Below, one piece after another: positions 19,923 through 27,222 of a DNA stretch of 64,000 nt (position 1 is the stretch's first letter; each line of letters opens with the position of its first letter). Below the pieces are notes generated by a model. It had not been told where the DNA came from, did no database searches, and worked only from the letters and a program-made list of their open reading frames with translations. This stretch comes from Hyphomicrobium_A sp963812795 (GTDB lineage Bacteria > Pseudomonadota > Alphaproteobacteria > Rhizobiales > Hyphomicrobiaceae), in assembly GCA_963812795.1 (NCBI GenBank), contig CAWEWG010000013.1, positions 186,001 to 250,000 of the forward strand, read 5' to 3'. A program made the translations under genes and the position numbers.

Positions 19923-21670
19923 TCCGCTGCTTCGATGCGCAGTTTCGGGCCGGCAGCGAGCCGCTCGGCGCGTTTGCGCTTGATCTCTTCGAGAAGGGCC
20001 GGCTCCGGATTGGCACCGCCCTCGTAGGCTTCGAGGAAGTCGAGAAGCTCTTCGCGATATGCGTAGTAGTGCGGGTGAGAGAGGAGCATCTTGCGCGAGC
20101 GCGGACGCGGCAGGTTCACCTCCATGATGTTGCCGATCGTCGCGTTCGGGCCGTTCGACATCATCACCACCCGGTCGGCGAGGAGAATCGCCTCGTCAAC
20201 GTCGTGAGTGACACAGACGGCGGTGACCTTGGTGCGCGTCCAAACGTCCATCAGCACGTCCTGCAACTCCCAACGGGTGAGGCTGTCGAGCATGCCGAAT
20301 GGCTCGTCGAGCAGGAGTAGCTTGGGCGAAAGCGCGAAGGCGCGGGCGATGCCGACGCGCTGCTTCATGCCGTTGGAGAGCTCGGCGGCGCGCCGATGCA
20401 TGGTGTCGCCGAGGCCGACGCGGTGCAGGTAGTATTCGACGATGTCGCGCCGCTCGGCCGGAGTGGCCTTGGGGTAGACGCGGTCGACGCCGAGAGCAAC
20501 GTTCTCGCGCGCCGTCAGCCACGGCATGAGCGAAGGAGACTGGAAGACGACGGCCCGATCCGGCCCGGCGCCGCTCACCTCGTGCCCATCGAGCACGAAG
20601 CCGCCGCTCGATATCTTGTTGAGCCCCGCCGCCATCGACAGAACCGTCGACTTGCCGCAGCCGGAATGGCCGATGAGCGTTACGAATTCACCCTTCTTCA
20701 TCTTGAGATTGAAACCGTCTACGACGGTGAGCGGCCCCTTCGGCGTGGGATAGGTCTTGCGAACTTCGAAGAACTCGACGTAGCGCTCCTCGATCGGAGA
20801 GTGCGCCGCCTTCTTGTAGGCCTGCGGCAGATCGTTCTTCACCGTGATCGGCAGGACATTCGGCAGCACGGGTCCTTTCTGCGCGTCCGCGCTGCGCGTG
20901 GCGCCGAGCTCCATCAGGCTGGCCGTCACTTCGGCGCGAATGCGGATGAACGCAGGGTCAGAGTTCATCGCCGCGCGCTCGCGGGGACGTTGCAGGTCGA
21001 CCTTGAACGAGGGCCCCAGCGTCGCCCGCGGTCCCGGCGTCAACGGGATGATGCGATCGGCAAGGAGGATCGCCTCGTCGACGTCGTTGGTGATGAGGAT
21101 GATGGTCTTCTTTTCGCGTGCCGAGATTTCCGCGAACTCGTCCTGCAGCTTGGCGCGCGTCAGCGCATCGAGCGCGGACAGGGGCTCATCGAGCAGGATG
21201 ATTTCGGGCTGGATCGCCAGTGCCCTCGCCACAGCCACGCGCTGACGCATGCCGCCCGACAGTTCCGCCGGGCGCCGATCGAGGGCGTGCGCTAGGCCGA
21301 CCATGTCGATGTACTTGTGGGTGATCGCACCGCGCTCGGTGGGGGACTTGCCCTTGTGTACGGCGTCGACGGCGAGCGCCACGTTGCCGTAGACGCTCAA
21401 CCACGGCATCAGCGAATAGGACTGGAAGACGATGCCGCGGTCCGGCCCGGGCCCGGCGATGTCCTTCCCGCGGATCTTGATGGTGCCGCTATCGGGCGCG
21501 ATGAGACCGGCGATGGCCGAGATCAGTGTCGTCTTGCCCGATCCGGAGAAGCCGACGATGGCGATGAACTCGCCCTCTGCGACTGAGAGGTCGATGCCGC
21601 CAAGAACTTCTGTGCGGCTCGCACCCTCGCCGTAGCTCTTCGACAGTCCGGCGATGTCAAGAAAGCTCAT
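19919..21670 (-). CDS. nrtD: Nitrate ABC transporter, fused tandem ATPase (NrtC-NrtD-like)
   Basis: Energy-coupling component of the nitrate importer. It is a single 583-residue chain with two complete ABC domains in place of separate subunits. Domain 1 (about 1-265) has GFSGSGKTTLISAIAGL, LSGGMRQRVAVARALA and IILLDEPLSALDA. Domain 2 (about 300-583) has GHSGCGKSTVLSMAAGL, LSNGMKQRVGIARAF and LLLLDEPFGMLDS. The second signature reads LSNGM rather than LSGGM. Domain 2 lacks the NrtA-like solute-binding extension that cyanobacterial NrtC carries, so NrtC naming would mislead. The stop overlaps the nirB start and the gene begins 7 bases after nrtB. Confidence 0.92.
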   Translation of the reverse strand: MSFLDIAGLSKSYGEGASRTEVLGGIDLSVAEGEFIAIVGFSGSGKTTLISAIAGLIAPDSGTIKIRGKDIAGPGPDRGIVFQSYSLMPWLSVYGNVALAVDAVHKGKSPTERGAITHKYIDMVGLAHALDRRPAELSGGMRQRVAVARALAIQPEIILLDEPLSALDALTRAKLQDEFAEISAREKKTIILITNDVDEAILLADRIIPLTPGPRATLGPSFKVDLQRPRERAAMNSDPAFIRIRAEVTASLMELGATRSADAQKGPVLPNVLPITVKNDLPQAYKKAAHSPIEERYVEFFEVRKTYPTPKGPLTVVDGFNLKMKKGEFVTLIGHSGCGKSTVLSMAAGLNKISSGGFVLDGHEVSGAGPDRAVVFQSPSLMPWLTARENVALGVDRVYPKATPAERRDIVEYYLHRVGLGDTMHRRAAELSNGMKQRVGIARAFALSPKLLLLDEPFGMLDSLTRWELQDVLMDVWTRTKVTAVCVTHDVDEAILLADRVVMMSNGPNATIGNIMEVNLPRPRSRKMLLSHPHYYAYREELLDFLEAYEGGANPEPALLEEIKRKRAERLAAGPKLRIEAAE

Positions 21671-21677
21671 GTGCCGC

Positions 21678-22763
21678 TCACCGGTTAGTCTGGAATGTGA
21701 AGGCCGACTGCAGCGCGTACATGATGCGGTCGAGCGCGAAGCCGATGACGCCGATGGTGAGCACCGCGACGATGATGCGCGCTAGCGACGAGGAGGAGCC
21801 GTTCTGAAACTCATCCCATACGAACTTGCCGAGGCCGGGGTTCTGCGCCAGCATCTCGGCCGCGATCAGAACCATCCAGCCGACGCCGAGCGACAGGCGC
21901 AAACCCGTGAAGATGAGCGGCAGGGCGGATGGCAGCACCAGCTTGCGGATGCTCGTCAGCGTCGAGAGCTGCAGCACCTTGCCGACGTTGACGAGGTCCT
22001 TGTCGATGGACGCGACCCCGAGCGCGGTATTGATGAGCGTCGGCCAAAGCGAACAGAGCGTTACCGTAATCGCCGAGATCAGCAGCGCTTTCGGCAGCGC
22101 GTCGCTCGGGTTCACGTAAAGTGCCGAGACGACCATGGTAACGATTGGCAGCCAGGCCAGCGGCGACACCGGCTTGAAAAGCTGGATGAGCGGGTTGATG
22201 GCGCCGTTCACGGTCTTCGACAGACCGCAGGCGATGCCCAGTGGTACAGCGATCAACGTTGCGATGATGAAGCCGAGGCCGACCGTCTTCAACGACGTGA
22301 CGATCTGGTCAAGATACGTCGGCTTGCCGGTGTAGTTGCGTACTTTCACCTCGTCGCCCTTGCCGGCTTCGGCAAGGGCGGCATTGCGAGCCGCCTGGCG
22401 CTCGTAGAACTCCGCCTCCTTGACCCGTTCTGCCTTGTGGTCGGCCAAGAGGTTCAATGCCTGCTCCCACACCTGCGCCGGCCCGGGCAAGGCGCCGAGC
22501 GAGGTGTTGACGCGCGGAGCGAGCACGCTCCAGGCGACGATGAAGATGGCGATGCCGACAAGCGGGATGACGAGCACGCGTTTCAATTCACCGAGCTGTT
22601 CGCTCACGCTGTCGCCCGCTGCGATGCGCAGCAGCGGCGTCAGCCAGCCGAGCCCCAATGCATCGAGCCAACCGGCAGCCTTGTTGATGCGTGTAAAACG
22701 CCTCTCCCGGCGGAGAAGCCGCCCCGCCTCGGCGGTGGCGATCGTATCGGACGCGCTGGTCAT
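21678..22763 (-). CDS. nrtB: Nitrate ABC transporter permease
   Basis: Inner-membrane channel subunit of the nitrate importer, 361 residues, longer than many NrtB proteins because of an N-terminal extension of about 80 residues and a charged loop (residues about 115-155) before the conserved core. Hydrophobic segments include VLVIPLVGIAIFIVAWSVLA and VGLGFIIATLIAVPLGIACG. The ATPase-contact (EAA-like) region is in VLPSALPLIFTGLRLSLGVG. The start at 22763 (MTSASDTIATAE) has a GGACC-type ribosome binding site. It is separated from nrtA by 75 bases holding a strong hairpin. Confidence 0.93.
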   Translation of the reverse strand: MTSASDTIATAEAGRLLRRERRFTRINKAAGWLDALGLGWLTPLLRIAAGDSVSEQLGELKRVLVIPLVGIAIFIVAWSVLAPRVNTSLGALPGPAQVWEQALNLLADHKAERVKEAEFYERQAARNAALAEAGKGDEVKVRNYTGKPTYLDQIVTSLKTVGLGFIIATLIAVPLGIACGLSKTVNGAINPLIQLFKPVSPLAWLPIVTMVVSALYVNPSDALPKALLISAITVTLCSLWPTLINTALGVASIDKDLVNVGKVLQLSTLTSIRKLVLPSALPLIFTGLRLSLGVGWMVLIAAEMLAQNPGLGKFVWDEFQNGSSSSLARIIVAVLTIGVIGFALDRIMYALQSAFTFQTNR

Positions 22764-22798
22764 GCTCGTTGGTCCTGGTTCAAATACAATTGAGATGG

Positions 22799-22827
22799 GC
22801 GGCGACCGCCGCGGGCGCGGTCGCCGC
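22799..22827. repeat. GC-rich hairpin between nrtA and nrtB
   Basis: Perfect 10-base inverted repeat GCGGCGACCG / CGGTCGCCGC with a 9-base loop, no T-tract. Hairpins of this kind after a binding-protein gene commonly stabilise the upstream mRNA and lower downstream expression. Here that would favour more NrtA than permease and ATPase. Confidence 0.6.
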
Positions 22828-22838
22828 ACGGGCAGCGG

Positions 22839-24269
22839 TCATCCCCCGACGATCTCGCCGCCTTCAAGCTTCTGCTGGCCTTTCAGCCCAATCGGCAGCG
22901 TGTCGATGTAAGCGTTCGGTTTGCGCCCGTCGTAGGTGATGCCGTCGATGAAATCCGCCGTCGGCGCGCGATAGCCATCCGCGGTCCACGGGAAGTCGGC
23001 GTCCTTCGCCTTGCCTTCCGCAACGAGAAGCTTTGCCGCCTGCAGATAGATTTCCGGGCGATAGACTTTCTTGGCGATGTCCGCATACCAGTCGTCTGTC
23101 TTGGCCTCGGCAATCTGGCCCCAGCGGCGCATCTGCGTGAGGTACCAGACGGCATCGGAGTAGTAGGGATAGTTGGCGAAGTGGCGGAAGAAGACGTTGA
23201 AATCCGGCACCGCGCGCTTGTCGCCCTTCTCGTACTCGAACGTGCCGGTCATCGAGTTGGCGATGACCTGCGCATCCGCGCCGACGTATTCCGGCTTGGA
23301 GAGGATCTCGACCGCCTTCATCCGGTTGGCATTGTTGTTTTCGTCGAGCCACATGGCGGCGCGGATGAGCGCCTTGGTGAGAGCCAGCGTTGTTTTGGGA
23401 TTGGCTTCCGCAAACGCCTTGGTGATGCCAAACACCTTCTCCGGGTTGTTCTTCCAGATCTCGTAGTCGGTGACGACGGGCACACCGATGCCCTTGAACA
23501 CGGCGGCCTGGTTCCATGGTTCGCCCACGCTGTAGCCGTGGATGGTGCCGGCCTCGAGCGTCGCCGGCATTTGCGGCGGCGGTGTCACCGAGAGCAGCAC
23601 GTCGGCTTTGATCTGACCGGAAACGTCGCTGGGTGAATACAGGCCGGGATGAATCTTGCCGGCCGCGAGCCAATAGCGCAGCTCGTAGTTGTGTGTGGAC
23701 ACGGGGAAGACCATGCCCATGTTGAAGGTCTTGCCCTCGGAGCGGAACTTTTCGATTACGGGCTTCAATGCGTCGGCCTTGACGGGATGCACCGGCTTGC
23801 CGTCCACGACCGGGACATGCGCCTTCATCATCGACCAGACGTCGTTGGAGACGGTGATGGCGTTGCCGTTGAGGTCCATCGAGAAGGGCGTGACGATGTC
23901 GGACTTGGTGCCGAAGCCGATGGTAGCGGCCAATGGCTGGCCGGCGAGCATGTGAGCGCCGTCGAGTTCGCCGCTAATGACGCGGTCGAGCAGCACCTTC
24001 CAGTTCGCCTGCGGTTCGAGCGTGACGTAGAGACCCTCGTCCTCGAAGTAGCCGAGCTCCTTGGCGATGGCGAGCGGCGCCATGTCGGTGAGCTTGATAA
24101 AGCCGAACTTGAGCTCGTCCTTCTCCGGCACCAGTGGCTCGGCCCGCACGGCGAGCATTGAAGCGAGCAGCATGGCTGCGAAGCAGAGCGTGAAGGTAAG
24201 CGTCGCCAACCACGTGGCGCGGCCCTGCTCCCCCAGTGTCGTGGGGCCTGGAATTCCGTTGGTGCGCAT
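22839..24269 (-). CDS. nrtA: Nitrate ABC transporter substrate-binding protein
   Basis: Periplasmic nitrate-binding protein, about 476 residues. The ATG at 24269 is chosen because GGGGACG lies just upstream and a hydrophobic export segment (TLTFTLCFAAMLLASMLA) follows with cleavage near VRA-EP. Signature stretches include LKFGFIKLTDMAPLAIAKE, GELDGAHMLAGQPLA, STHNYELRYWLAAG, GYSVGEPWNQ and FFRHFANYPYYSDAVWYLTQ, all typical of NrtA/NasF proteins. It is the first structural gene after the attenuator leader at 24294-24387. The upstream NasS protein is its cytoplasmic homologue. Confidence 0.95.
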   Translation of the reverse strand: MRTNGIPGPTTLGEQGRATWLATLTFTLCFAAMLLASMLAVRAEPLVPEKDELKFGFIKLTDMAPLAIAKELGYFEDEGLYVTLEPQANWKVLLDRVISGELDGAHMLAGQPLAATIGFGTKSDIVTPFSMDLNGNAITVSNDVWSMMKAHVPVVDGKPVHPVKADALKPVIEKFRSEGKTFNMGMVFPVSTHNYELRYWLAAGKIHPGLYSPSDVSGQIKADVLLSVTPPPQMPATLEAGTIHGYSVGEPWNQAAVFKGIGVPVVTDYEIWKNNPEKVFGITKAFAEANPKTTLALTKALIRAAMWLDENNNANRMKAVEILSKPEYVGADAQVIANSMTGTFEYEKGDKRAVPDFNVFFRHFANYPYYSDAVWYLTQMRRWGQIAEAKTDDWYADIAKKVYRPEIYLQAAKLLVAEGKAKDADFPWTADGYRAPTADFIDGITYDGRKPNAYIDTLPIGLKGQQKLEGGEIVGG

Positions 24270-24293
24270 CAATCGTCCCCTCGCCGTGACCCA

Positions 24294-24354
24294 AAACAAA
24301 AAAGCTGCCGGCCAAGCCTCTGCGCACATGCGCAATGGCTTGATCGGCAGCTTT
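24294..24354 (-). terminator. Leader attenuator: long intrinsic terminator before nrtA
   Basis: On the minus strand AAAGCTGCCG pairs with CGGCAGCTTT. Inside this, CAAGCC pairs with GGCTTG and TGCGCA with TGCGCA, giving a stem-loop of about 54 bases followed directly by TTTTTTGTTTT. It lies entirely within the untranslated leader, about 30 bases upstream of the nrtA start, so it would stop transcription before the structural genes unless prevented. Confidence 0.9.
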
Positions 24355-24380
24355 GCCTCGTAGCGCCCGTCGTTGGGCGC
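24346..24380 (-). promoter_or_regulatory. ANTAR (NasT) target RNA: tandem A1/G4 hexaloop stem-loops
   Basis: P1 is GCGCCC-AACGAC-GGGCGC (24363-24380), a perfect 6-base stem with hexaloop AACGAC having A at position 1 and G at position 4. After a 5-base linker (TACGA), P2 is GGC-AAAGCT-GCC (24346-24357), a short stem with hexaloop AAAGCT, again A1 and G4. P2 uses bases that form the 5' arm of the terminator, so the two folds exclude each other. This is the arrangement known for ANTAR antiterminators, and nasT lies immediately upstream. P2 is only 3 base pairs, so its stability would depend on NasT. Confidence 0.85.
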
Positions 24381-24396
24381 GATCGAATTCCTTAAG

Positions 24397-24412
24397 AGCA
24401 GGAAACGTGCCA
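24397..24412 (-). promoter_or_regulatory. Sigma-54-type promoter of the nitrate operon
   Basis: The minus strand reads TGGCACG-TTTC-CTGCT, with GG and GC exactly 10 bases apart, and matches the -24/-12 consensus TGGCACG-N4-TTGC[AT] with one change. A start point about 12 bases past the -12 element would be near 24387, placing P1 within the first ten bases or so of the transcript. A candidate activator (NtrC-like) palindrome TGTGCACTGCACA lies upstream at about 24531-24543. Confidence 0.75.
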
Positions 24413-24553
24413 TCTGTACGCAGAAGGCGTTTCCTACTTAAATCAACGACTTGCGACTTTGATGCCCTATCGCGCCGGGCGAGCGCAAGACCAAAGATTA
24501 GCCATTTGCGGGTGCCCGCGGCTCAAAGTTTGTGCACTGCACACTCGGGCACA

Positions 24554-25777
24554 CTAGCCCCTCTGGCCGGCGATGTACGCGTCGAGCTTGTCGGGATCGA
24601 AAAGCGTTGCGTCGAAGAAACCATCCGGGCCGAGGGTCAGGCTGGCACCGGCCGAGCCGACCGGCGTTGGCGACAATAGTGCCCCTTCCACCTTCGCATT
24701 GGCCGCCGGCAGCGCGACGCCGAGCGGAGTGAGCGCACTGCGATAAAGATCCGGACGATACGTCTCGCGGGCCGTGTTCGCGTTCTCGGGTGTGTGCTGC
24801 ACCTGGCCCCAGCGCACCATCTGCGAATAGAACCACAGCGCGTGGCTCTTCCAAGGGAAGGTTGCCGCTTTGGCGAACGGCACGAAGAAGTCCTCGGCGC
24901 GACGGATGTCGCCGCCACCCGCATCGAGCTCACCGGTCAATCCGTGCAGCATCCACGCCGCCGGACGTCCCAGATACGCCTTGTCCGATAGAATCTCCGC
25001 CAGCTCGCGCCGGTTGGATGGCTCGGCGCACCACTGCGCGGAACGGCACAGGGCGCGCAGCAATCCGGCGAGCGCCTGGGGCTCGTCGGCGGCCCAATTA
25101 GCGCTTGTATTCAAGACCTTCTCCGGGCTCGATCGCCAAATTGCAGCCTTTACCGTCGCAATGCGCCCGTACCCTTGCAGCGCAGCTGCGGTACTCCACG
25201 GCTCGCCGACGCAATACCCATCGATGGCGCCACTGCCGAGCGCATCGGCCATCAGCGGCGGCGGCACGATGACGATCTCGACGTCGCGTTCCGGATCGAT
25301 GCCGCATGCCGCGAGCCAATAGCGCAGTTCGTAGTTATGGCCCGAGTAGGGATGCACGACTGCAAATCGCAACATGGGTTCGGAAAGCGAAGCTCGCCTC
25401 GCGATGACTTGCTGCAGCGCCTTGCCGGTCGCTGCCGGATCGAAGTCCGGCGTTGCTCCTTGGTCGACCATGTGGGCCCAAAGCGCCGTCGACACCGTCA
25501 CCGCGTTGCCGCCGAGGCCAAGCGCCATGGGTGCAACCACCGGCACGGCGAGCGGCGTCAGCCCAAGGTTGGACGCGATCGGCATCGGCGCGAGAACGTG
25601 CGCCACCTGGAAGTGGCCGACTGCCATGCGGTCACGGATGTTGGCCCACGACGTTTCGCGCGCGAGAACGAGATCGATTGCTTCGGCTGCAGCGAAGCCC
25701 TTCTCCCTGGCCGCCACGAGGATGGCACTGTCGAGCAGCGGCATGAAGCCCGCAACGATTTGATGTTCGCCGGTCAT
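24554..25777 (-). CDS. nasS: Nitrate sensor NasS (cytoplasmic NrtA-like protein)
   Basis: A 407-residue homologue of NrtA without any signal peptide. In established NasS/NasT systems it binds and inhibits NasT when nitrate and nitrite are absent. Shared landmarks with NrtA are VHPYSGHNYELRYWLAACG, GYCVGEPWSTAA, FAKAATFPWKSHALWFYSQM and PDLYRSA. The ATG overlaps the nasT stop (ATGA), so the two are made together, in the order nasT then nasS. The gene ends about 150 bases before the sigma-54-type promoter. Confidence 0.92.
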   Translation of the reverse strand: MTGEHQIVAGFMPLLDSAILVAAREKGFAAAEAIDLVLARETSWANIRDRMAVGHFQVAHVLAPMPIASNLGLTPLAVPVVAPMALGLGGNAVTVSTALWAHMVDQGATPDFDPAATGKALQQVIARRASLSEPMLRFAVVHPYSGHNYELRYWLAACGIDPERDVEIVIVPPPLMADALGSGAIDGYCVGEPWSTAAALQGYGRIATVKAAIWRSSPEKVLNTSANWAADEPQALAGLLRALCRSAQWCAEPSNRRELAEILSDKAYLGRPAAWMLHGLTGELDAGGGDIRRAEDFFVPFAKAATFPWKSHALWFYSQMVRWGQVQHTPENANTARETYRPDLYRSALTPLGVALPAANAKVEGALLSPTPVGSAGASLTLGPDGFFDATLFDPDKLDAYIAGQRG

Positions 25778-26388
25778 CTTCCTTTGTCCTCCGGCGGAGC
25801 GAGAAGGCCGGCCGCCGTGATCAAGCTCTCGGCAATCTCGGAGATCTTGCGGTTCTGGTTCATCGCCGTCTTGCGCAGCAGCGCATAGGCATCCGCCTCG
25901 CTCAACCCGCGGGTGGCCATGAGTATCCCCTTGGCGCGGTCGATGAGCTTGCGGTTCTCGAGTTCCGACCGCGCCTCCTCCAACTCGCGTGTCATGCGCG
26001 AGAAGGCATTGAAGCGGCTTATGGCCATGTCGAGGATCGGCTTGACGCGCTCGCGCTTGAGACCGTCGACCACGTAAGCCGACACGCCGGCATCGACGGC
26101 CGCCTCGATGGCGGCTTGGTCGGACCGGTCGACGAACATGGCGATGGGCCGTTTCACCGCGCGCGAGAGCTGGAACATATTCTCCAGCATGTCCCGGTTG
26201 GGATTCTCCAAATCGATGAAGATCACATCGGGCTCGACATCGGCGATGCGGCGCGCGATGCCGCTAACGTCATGGATCAGGGTCAGATTGTCGTACCCCG
26301 CCTCCCGCAGGCCGGCCTCGATCACCGACGCCCGCAAGCGGTTTTCATCGATGATGAGGATCGACAGTCTAGTCGGCCGTGCCGGCAT
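25774..26388 (-). CDS. nasT: ANTAR-domain antiterminator NasT
   Basis: RNA-binding response-regulator-like protein of 204 residues. The receiver part (residues about 8-125) contains LSILIIDENRLRASVIEAGL and DVIFIDLENPNRD. A coiled coil (FSRMTRELEEARSELENRK) precedes the ANTAR helices (LIDRAKGILMATRGLSEADA, then KISEIAESLI). It should bind the paired hexaloops at 24346-24380 and stop the leader terminator forming. The start at 26388 has 144 bases of non-coding sequence upstream, so nasTS has its own promoter; I could not identify it. Confidence 0.94.
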   Translation of the reverse strand: MPARPTRLSILIIDENRLRASVIEAGLREAGYDNLTLIHDVSGIARRIADVEPDVIFIDLENPNRDMLENMFQLSRAVKRPIAMFVDRSDQAAIEAAVDAGVSAYVVDGLKRERVKPILDMAISRFNAFSRMTRELEEARSELENRKLIDRAKGILMATRGLSEADAYALLRKTAMNQNRKISEIAESLITAAGLLAPPEDKGR

Positions 26389-26532
26389 TAAGAGCGCCTA
26401 TTGCGGATCGCGTCGGAGAACGGACGCGGGGCGCGCTTTAGCACGCTAGCGTCCGTCGTGGAACAGGTGCCAAGCGGAAGGATGCTAGCCCAGCTGAACC
26501 CCGATAACGGAAGCGCACGAGGCCACGATCGA

Positions 26533-27222
26533 TCAGCTTTCGGCGATCCGGTAGCCGATTCCGAGTTCCGTCAGGATGACCTTGGGATCATCGGGATCGT
26601 CTTCGATCTTCTGGCGAAGCTGTCCGATATAGACGCGCAGGTACTGAGTGTCCTGGCCGTGCGCGGGTCCCCAAACGGCGGTGAGTAGTTGTCTATGCGT
26701 CATCACCTTGCCCGCATGCCGCGTCAGACAGGCGAGCAGCTCAAACTCCTTTGGCGTCAACTTCACTTCGACGCCGGAGCGCGTCGCTCTGCGGCGGATA
26801 GTGTCGATCTCCAGCGCGCCGATGCGGGCGACGGTCGCCTCGCCTTGCGATTGGCGGCGATGGCGCAGCGCCGCCCGCAGTCGTGCCATCAGCTCGCCGA
26901 CGCCGAATGGCTTGTTGACGAAATCGTCGGCGCCGAGGTCGAGCGCTTCGATCTTTTCGGCTTCGCGCTCGCGCGCCGACAGCACGATGATCGGCACCTG
27001 CGACCACTGCCGCACCTCGCGGATCACGTCCTTGCCGTCCCCGTCCGGCAGACCGAGATCGAGCACGACGACGTCCGGCGGCTCTTTGGCGATGCGTTTC
27101 AGGGCCTCCGCGAGCGTCGCCGCGCTGGCCACCTCGTAGTCGTTGGCTTCCAGCGCCGGCTTGAGGAAGCGCAGGATGGCCGGCTCGTCGTCGACCACGA
27201 GGACGCGCGGCTTGCCGGTCAT
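26533..27222 (-). CDS. kdpE: Response regulator KdpE (OmpR family)
   Basis: Transcriptional activator of the kdp operon, 229 residues. The receiver domain (1-120) has the acidic pair VVDDEP, phospho-acceptor Asp in VVVLDLGLPDGDG (about residue 55) and the Lys in FVNKPF. The winged-helix domain (about 130-229) shows VKLTPKEFELLACLTRHAGK and YLRVYIGQLRQKIEDDP. Its ATG at 27222 overlaps the end of kdpD. It is the last gene of the kdp cluster. Confidence 0.95.
   Translation of the reverse strand: MTGKPRVLVVDDEPAILRFLKPALEANDYEVASAATLAEALKRIAKEPPDVVVLDLGLPDGDGKDVIREVRQWSQVPIIVLSAREREAEKIEALDLGADDFVNKPFGVGELMARLRAALRHRRQSQGEATVARIGALEIDTIRRRATRSGVEVKLTPKEFELLACLTRHAGKVMTHRQLLTAVWGPAHGQDTQYLRVYIGQLRQKIEDDPDDPKVILTELGIGYRIAES

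Noticed and set aside
24385..24418. Hairpin GGAAACG...CGTTTCC as the first ANTAR stem-loop
   Set aside because: Its loop lacks A1/G4, and it overlaps the sigma-54-type promoter, so it lies mostly upstream of the expected transcript start. The stem at 24363-24380 fits better.
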